Assembly: GCA_964389805.1 (NCBI GenBank) | Contig: CAYMFU010000035.1 | Location: 1-64,000, forward strand | Origin: JAGTVG01 sp964389805 | GTDB lineage: Bacteria; Bacteroidota; Bacteroidia; Cytophagales; Cyclobacteriaceae | DNA length: 64,000 bases | Direction of reading: 5' to 3' | Shown here: in pieces, positions 60,373 through 64,000 of the stretch | Numbering within the stretch: position 1 is the stretch's first letter | How the letters are laid out: each line of letters opens with the position of its first letter | Position numbers and translations under genes: made by a program | Notes under the pieces: model-generated | Database searches by the model: none | What the model was told of the DNA's origin: nothing | Seen by the model: only the letters and a program-made list of their open reading frames with translations

Positions 60373-61476
60373 CTATTTCTTGAGTATAAATTTCTTACCT
60401 GGCAATGCCTTCACATAACCTCTGAATTCCAGGTTCAGCAAATGTGAGGCGATCTGGTTCAGGGGGATCTGCGACTTCCAGCTTAGGTCGTCAATAAGTA
60501 CTCCATCGAAATTCTGTTGCAAAACGCCAATGATTTTTTTCTCCGGAATTGAAAGGTCAGTGGGTATTTTAATATTACCCTCAGTCTTTGGTTCAACAGG
60601 ATCCCAGTTTAAGATGTATTCAACATCTGATATGGAAGTATAAATACTTGCTTTGTGGGATTTTATAAGATTATTGCATCCAGTCGAGTAATATTGGCCT
60701 ATTTGACCAGGTACAGCAAATACCTCTCGGTTATAATTATTTGCGAATTCTGCCGTGATCAGGGCTCCCCCTTTTTTTGCTGCTTCGACGATGATCACAC
60801 CATCTGATAATCCGGCGATTATTCTGTTCCTTTCCGGAAAGAAATGGGCTTCCGGAACGATCTCTGGCTCATTTTCAGCTATAATTCCACCCTGATACAA
60901 CATCCTGTTTGCTGTTTTGATATGCAATGCAGGATAGATATTATCCATACCGCCTGCAATAACACCAATGGTTGGCAGGCCAATTCTCAGCGCCTGTATA
61001 TGTGCCAGATGATCCACACCATAAGCAAGTCCACTGATGATGGTAGCATTGTGCTTTCGTAAATCAGATACGATTTGTTCCGTAATACGTTGTCCATAAC
61101 TGCTGATCCTCCTGGTCCCGACTATACTGATGGCCTTAGTGGGATTCAAATCAGCATTTCCTTTAAAATATAGGATTACCGGGGCATCATAGAGTTGTTT
61201 TAGCCTCCATGGATATTGTTCATCTGTATAATGTAAGATCCGGATCTTATCTTTCTCACATTTAGAAATTACTTGTTCAGCTTTCCAAAGTACTGAATGA
61301 TTGTGGATGGAATTCGCAATTTTCTGACCTATCCCTGGGATTTGGGTAAGTTTCTTTTTATTGGCTGAGAATACTTCCCTGGCTGATCCACAGTAAGTCG
61401 TCAATTGCCTGGCCAGCATGTTGCCGATGCCAGGGACCAGGGTGATTGCCACCTGGAAAATTTTGCTGGCGTCCAT
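60373..61476 (-). CDS. dprA: DNA processing protein DprA
   Basis: The 367-residue protein has an N-terminal helix-hairpin-helix region (about 10-65, GIGNMLARQL and IPGIGQKIANS). The DprA Rossmann domain follows, with SIVGTRRISSYGQRITEQI, SGLAYGVDHLAHIQALR and GGALITAEFANNYNREVFAVPG. A small winged-helix C-terminal domain ends it. It loads RecA on incoming single-stranded DNA during transformation. It lies 25 bases after the MerR-type gene on the same strand and probably shares its transcript. No other competence gene is seen. Confidence 0.95.
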   Translation of the reverse strand: MDASKIFQVAITLVPGIGNMLARQLTTYCGSAREVFSANKKKLTQIPGIGQKIANSIHNHSVLWKAEQVISKCEKDKIRILHYTDEQYPWRLKQLYDAPVILYFKGNADLNPTKAISIVGTRRISSYGQRITEQIVSDLRKHNATIISGLAYGVDHLAHIQALRIGLPTIGVIAGGMDNIYPALHIKTANRMLYQGGIIAENEPEIVPEAHFFPERNRIIAGLSDGVIIVEAAKKGGALITAEFANNYNREVFAVPGQIGQYYSTGCNNLIKSHKASIYTSISDVEYILNWDPVEPKTEGNIKIPTDLSIPEKKIIGVLQQNFDGVLIDDLSWKSQIPLNQIASHLLNLEFRGYVKALPGKKFILKK

Positions 61477-61501
61477 AAGATTTGAATATAATATCTATTA
61501 G

Positions 61502-61840
61502 CTAAGGTAGCTGGTTCTTTAGCTCAACTAGAAATGATCTTACCTTTTTTAAAGAATCGATATGTGACATTTTATTTTTCAAAGGATTAGAGCTCCCTTT
61601 CAGCAAAGATTTAGCCCCTTGAAGTGTATATCCACGATCCTTAACGAGGTGGTAAATCAATTTAACGTTCTCAATATCTTCTTTCGTGAATTGGCGGTTG
61701 CCTTTTCTGTTTTTCTTTGGCTTTATGATATCAAATTCGGTTTCCCAGAAACGGATCAGGGATGTTGCCACGTTCAGCATTTCAGCAACTTCACCGATAG
61801 AATAATACTTTTTCTCAATTACTTTCTCCTTGTATGGCAC
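61502..61840 (-). CDS. MerR-family transcriptional regulator
   Basis: The 112-residue protein has a MerR winged helix (about 10-80): YYSIGEVAEMLNVATSLIRFWETEF, then NRKGNRQFTKEDIENVKLIYHLVKDRGYTLQGAKSLLK. The C-terminal helix is short, so no large ligand domain is present, as in many Bacteroidota homologues that lie next to dprA and an M23 peptidase. Targets are unknown. It precedes dprA in the same direction. Confidence 0.92.
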   Translation of the reverse strand: MPYKEKVIEKKYYSIGEVAEMLNVATSLIRFWETEFDIIKPKKNRKGNRQFTKEDIENVKLIYHLVKDRGYTLQGAKSLLKGSSNPLKNKMSHIDSLKKVRSFLVELKNQLP

Positions 61841-62049
61841 AACAATATTTACGCTTATAGTTTGTCAGGTAGTGTTTAAAAGATCGTTTTATTTTTGAAA
61901 AATACTAAACCCCGGCGTGTAGTTTTCTGATTCAAAAATATTAAAAAAAAGAAGTATTGCTAGTATAATTCCGAAAACTTTTAAAAAAAAAATTAAAACA
62001 CATTTTTGCACTATATAAAATCCTTATTAATCTAAAAATAGACTAATTC

Positions 62050-63027
62050 TTAGGATAATGATTGATTTTCTATCGATGCAAGTTCGAGAATTTTTTCGTA
62101 TTCTTCGTCATTAAGATCCATGTAAAAATAATTCACTGGATTGACCTTTTTATTGTCTTTAAGAATTTCATAATGCAGGTGCGGAGCAGTGGATAATCCT
62201 GAATTCCCAACGGTCCCGATCATGTCACCTCGCTTGACCTGGTCGCCTTTTTTGACGTTAAAATCCTGCATATGGGCGTATCTGGTCTTATATCCAAATC
62301 CATGGTTTATGACCACTTGTTTCCCATATCCTCCAAAGCTTCTGATCACTCTTTCTACAACCCCGTCACCGGTTGAATAAATCGGGGTATGCCTTGGTGC
62401 AGTAAAATCCACACCAAAATGCATCATCTTAACCTTATAAATTGGGTGAATACGCATTCCGAAACCTGAGGCCAACCTGGTCAGTTCTTTATTGGCAACA
62501 GGTTGAATGGCAGGTGTTGCCGCCAGTAATTTGGATTTATTTCTTGCCATTTGCAGAATTTCATCATAGGATTTGGTCTGGATGTACATCTGCCTCTTGA
62601 TCTGATCGACTTTGCCCAAAGCCTGAATGATCATTTCTTCATTCACCAGGTCATTTTCAAGAATTTCTTTATATTTTTCAGAACCACCGGTTCCTGCCTG
62701 ACGGATGGATTCCGGAATTGGATCTGCTTCAAAGATCACACGATATACATTATCATCTCTCTTTTGCAATGCCGCCATCATCCCATCCAGATTACCCAGT
62801 TCTTTCTCTAACAGGTCATAATAGATCTTTAATTCCTGGTTTTCTTTGGTAAGCAACATCTCTTTTGGAGATTCAAAATAGGTGCTGAACAAAACAACAA
62901 TAATAACAGAAATGATAAATGACACTGAAAAGAAACCAAGTAAATTCAGGATAATGTCCCAGGTCGAGACTTTTATCCTTTCATATTTACATGATTCAGT
63001 ATCATAATAGTATTTTATACGAGCCAT
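62050..63027 (-). CDS. M23-family peptidase with N-terminal membrane anchor and coiled coil
   Basis: The 325-residue protein has one transmembrane segment (about 25-50, WDIILNLLGFFSVSFIISVIIVVLF) and a coiled-coil linker (about 58-110). The C-terminal M23 (LytM) domain is complete: MMHFGVDFTAPRHTPIY gives the His and Asp, and APHLHYEI the second His pair. It cuts peptidoglycan cross-bridges. The catalytic residues are intact, so it may be active. It is divergent from alaS, with 147 bases between, a pairing common in Bacteroidota. Confidence 0.93.
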   Translation of the reverse strand: MARIKYYYDTESCKYERIKVSTWDIILNLLGFFSVSFIISVIIVVLFSTYFESPKEMLLTKENQELKIYYDLLEKELGNLDGMMAALQKRDDNVYRVIFEADPIPESIRQAGTGGSEKYKEILENDLVNEEMIIQALGKVDQIKRQMYIQTKSYDEILQMARNKSKLLAATPAIQPVANKELTRLASGFGMRIHPIYKVKMMHFGVDFTAPRHTPIYSTGDGVVERVIRSFGGYGKQVVINHGFGYKTRYAHMQDFNVKKGDQVKRGDMIGTVGNSGLSTAPHLHYEILKDNKKVNPVNYFYMDLNDEEYEKILELASIENQSLS

Positions 63028-63174
63028 AATAATCTAAATAAGCAATAAAAGCTTAGTTTTGTTGATTCTTTATATATATACTATAAAGACAGCAAAAGTA
63101 GCCCTTTTATTGTAAGCATTATAAAAAAATTTACATAAAATAAGTTAAAAAAAAGAGATTCAATTACTTAAGGT

Positions 63175-64000
63175 ATGAATTCCAGCGAAATAAGGCAATT
63201 GTTTTTAGACTTTTTTAAGAGCAAAGAGCACCTCATCATGCCCTCTGCACCACTGGTTGTTAAAGATGATCCAACCTTGATGTTTACTAATGCAGGAATG
63301 AACCAGTTTAAAGATATATTTCTTGGTAATAAGAAACCTGAATCACTGCGGGCGGCCGATACGCAGAAGTGTTTAAGGGTTTCCGGTAAGCATAATGATC
63401 TTGAAGAAGTAGGTATAGATACCTATCACCATACCATGTTTGAAATGCTTGGTAACTGGTCTTTTGGGAATTACTTCAAAAAAGAGGCGATCCAGTGGGC
63501 CTGGGAATTACTGACTGAAAAATATGGCCTCCCGGCCGACAGGATGTATACTTCAGTATTTGGCGGTGATCCTTCAGATGGTCTTGATAAAGATGAAGAA
63601 GCTTATTCTTATTGGAAGGAGATTATTCCTGAAGACCGGATCCTTTTTGGATCAAAAAAGGATAATTTCTGGGAAATGGGTGATACCGGCCCCTGTGGCC
63701 CTTGTTCGGAGATTCATATTGACTTAAGGCCAGAAGAAGATATAAAAATAATTCCTGGTCGTGATTTGGTAAATAATGGCCACCCACTCGTTATAGAGGT
63801 CTGGAACCTGGTATTTATACAATTTAACCGGCAGGCTAGTGGAGACCTTGAAAACCTGCCCCAGAAACATGTAGATACTGGTATGGGTTTTGAGCGACTG
63901 GTAATGGCCGTACAGGATAAGAAGTCCAATTATGACACAGATGTTTTTCAGCCACTAATCCAGCATGTTGCTAAACATGCGAATACGGCATACGGTAAGA
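63175..64000 (+). CDS. alaS: Alanyl-tRNA synthetase, 3' part outside the window
   Basis: The open frame begins at ATG 63175 (MNSSEIRQLFLDFFKSKEH) and continues past the end of the window without a stop, giving 275 codons. Class II motifs are present: MFTNAGMNQFKDIFLG, KCLRVSGKHNDLEEVG, HHTMFEMLGNWSFGNYF and FWEMGDTGPCGPCSEIHID. The visible part covers the catalytic domain. It charges tRNA-Ala. The M23 gene is divergent on the other side. Confidence 0.97.
   Translation, partial: MNSSEIRQLFLDFFKSKEHLIMPSAPLVVKDDPTLMFTNAGMNQFKDIFLGNKKPESLRAADTQKCLRVSGKHNDLEEVGIDTYHHTMFEMLGNWSFGNYFKKEAIQWAWELLTEKYGLPADRMYTSVFGGDPSDGLDKDEEAYSYWKEIIPEDRILFGSKKDNFWEMGDTGPCGPCSEIHIDLRPEEDIKIIPGRDLVNNGHPLVIEVWNLVFIQFNRQASGDLENLPQKHVDTGMGFERLVMAVQDKKSNYDTDVFQPLIQHVAKHANTAYGK

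Noticed and set aside
1..64000. tRNA, rRNA, CRISPR array, insertion sequence or prophage genes
   Set aside because: Intergenic stretches were read for tRNA-like T-loops, direct repeats with even spacing and transposase-like frames; none was convincing.

Overview
The window is a chromosomal segment of a member of the Bacteroidota, most likely a Bacteroidales/Marinilabiliales-type anaerobe or facultative anaerobe. The evidence is gene content: OmpA proteins with PD40 propellers and carboxypeptidase-regulatory domains, an ECF sigma/anti-sigma operon, a Bacteroidota-type rplM-rpsI-rpsB-tsf cluster, secreted lipoproteins and GH29. Start codons also mostly lack Shine-Dalgarno sequences, and a few promoters resemble the TTTG / TAnnTTTG consensus. 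This lineage call is inference; no rRNA or tRNA gene is present. I see no insertion sequence, prophage or CRISPR array.

Layout. 1-5 kb: end of an outer-membrane barrel gene, a membrane-anchored zinc aminopeptidase, a PhoB/PhoR-like two-component pair and a 2-hydroxyacid dehydrogenase. 5-16 kb: a redox block with a cysteine-rich ferredoxin-like protein, mobA and miaA, then a seven-gene minus-strand sulfur operon. That operon holds a Tat-exported molybdopterin catalytic subunit, a four-cluster Fe-S subunit, an NrfD membrane subunit, a YeeE/YedE sulfur transporter split over two genes, and two exported rhodanese-like proteins. A haem lipoprotein lies upstream. 16-23 kb: exported or catabolic genes (Gfo/Idh/MocA oxidoreductase, SMP-30 lactonase, PHP phosphodiesterase, DUF1080 lipoprotein, GH29 fucosidase). 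23-28 kb: proB-proA and a tight run of small genes. 28-31 kb: ribosomal proteins L13, S9, S2 and EF-Ts. 31-35 kb: DHFR and xylBA. 34-40 kb: three OmpA-domain proteins, two of them large paralogues. 40-46 kb: a thioredoxin-glutaredoxin fusion with a lone GroES-like protein, GT9 and GT39 glycosyltransferases, and a sugar porter. 45-52 kb: rhomboid protease, OmpH-like protein, barrels, an App1-like phosphatase and an ECF sigma operon. 52-64 kb: gyrB, ppk1, SAM-I riboswitch plus metH, dprA, a MerR regulator, an M23 peptidase and the start of alaS.

The most noteworthy region is the sulfur operon. Neither rhodanese domain has the catalytic cysteine. One of the two proteins has no cysteine at all. 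The other has a single cysteine as its penultimate residue in a Gly-Gly-Cys-Ser tail, which recalls the sulfur-carrier arm of SoxY. The operon reads as a polysulfide/thiosulfate respiratory system coupled to sulfur transport and a non-enzymatic sulfur-binding or scaffold role for the rhodaneses. MobA 5' of it (6.3-6.8 kb) could supply the molybdenum cofactor nucleotide. The promoter region of the operon contains three symmetrical sequence elements.

Other points of interest are a SAM-I riboswitch with a possible alternative pairing next to the metH start, ribosomal protein S2 with a repeat-rich tail of about 100 residues, a perfect hairpin terminator between rpsB and tsf, and the PorE-like architecture of the OmpA paralogues with an added N-terminal discoidin-like domain.
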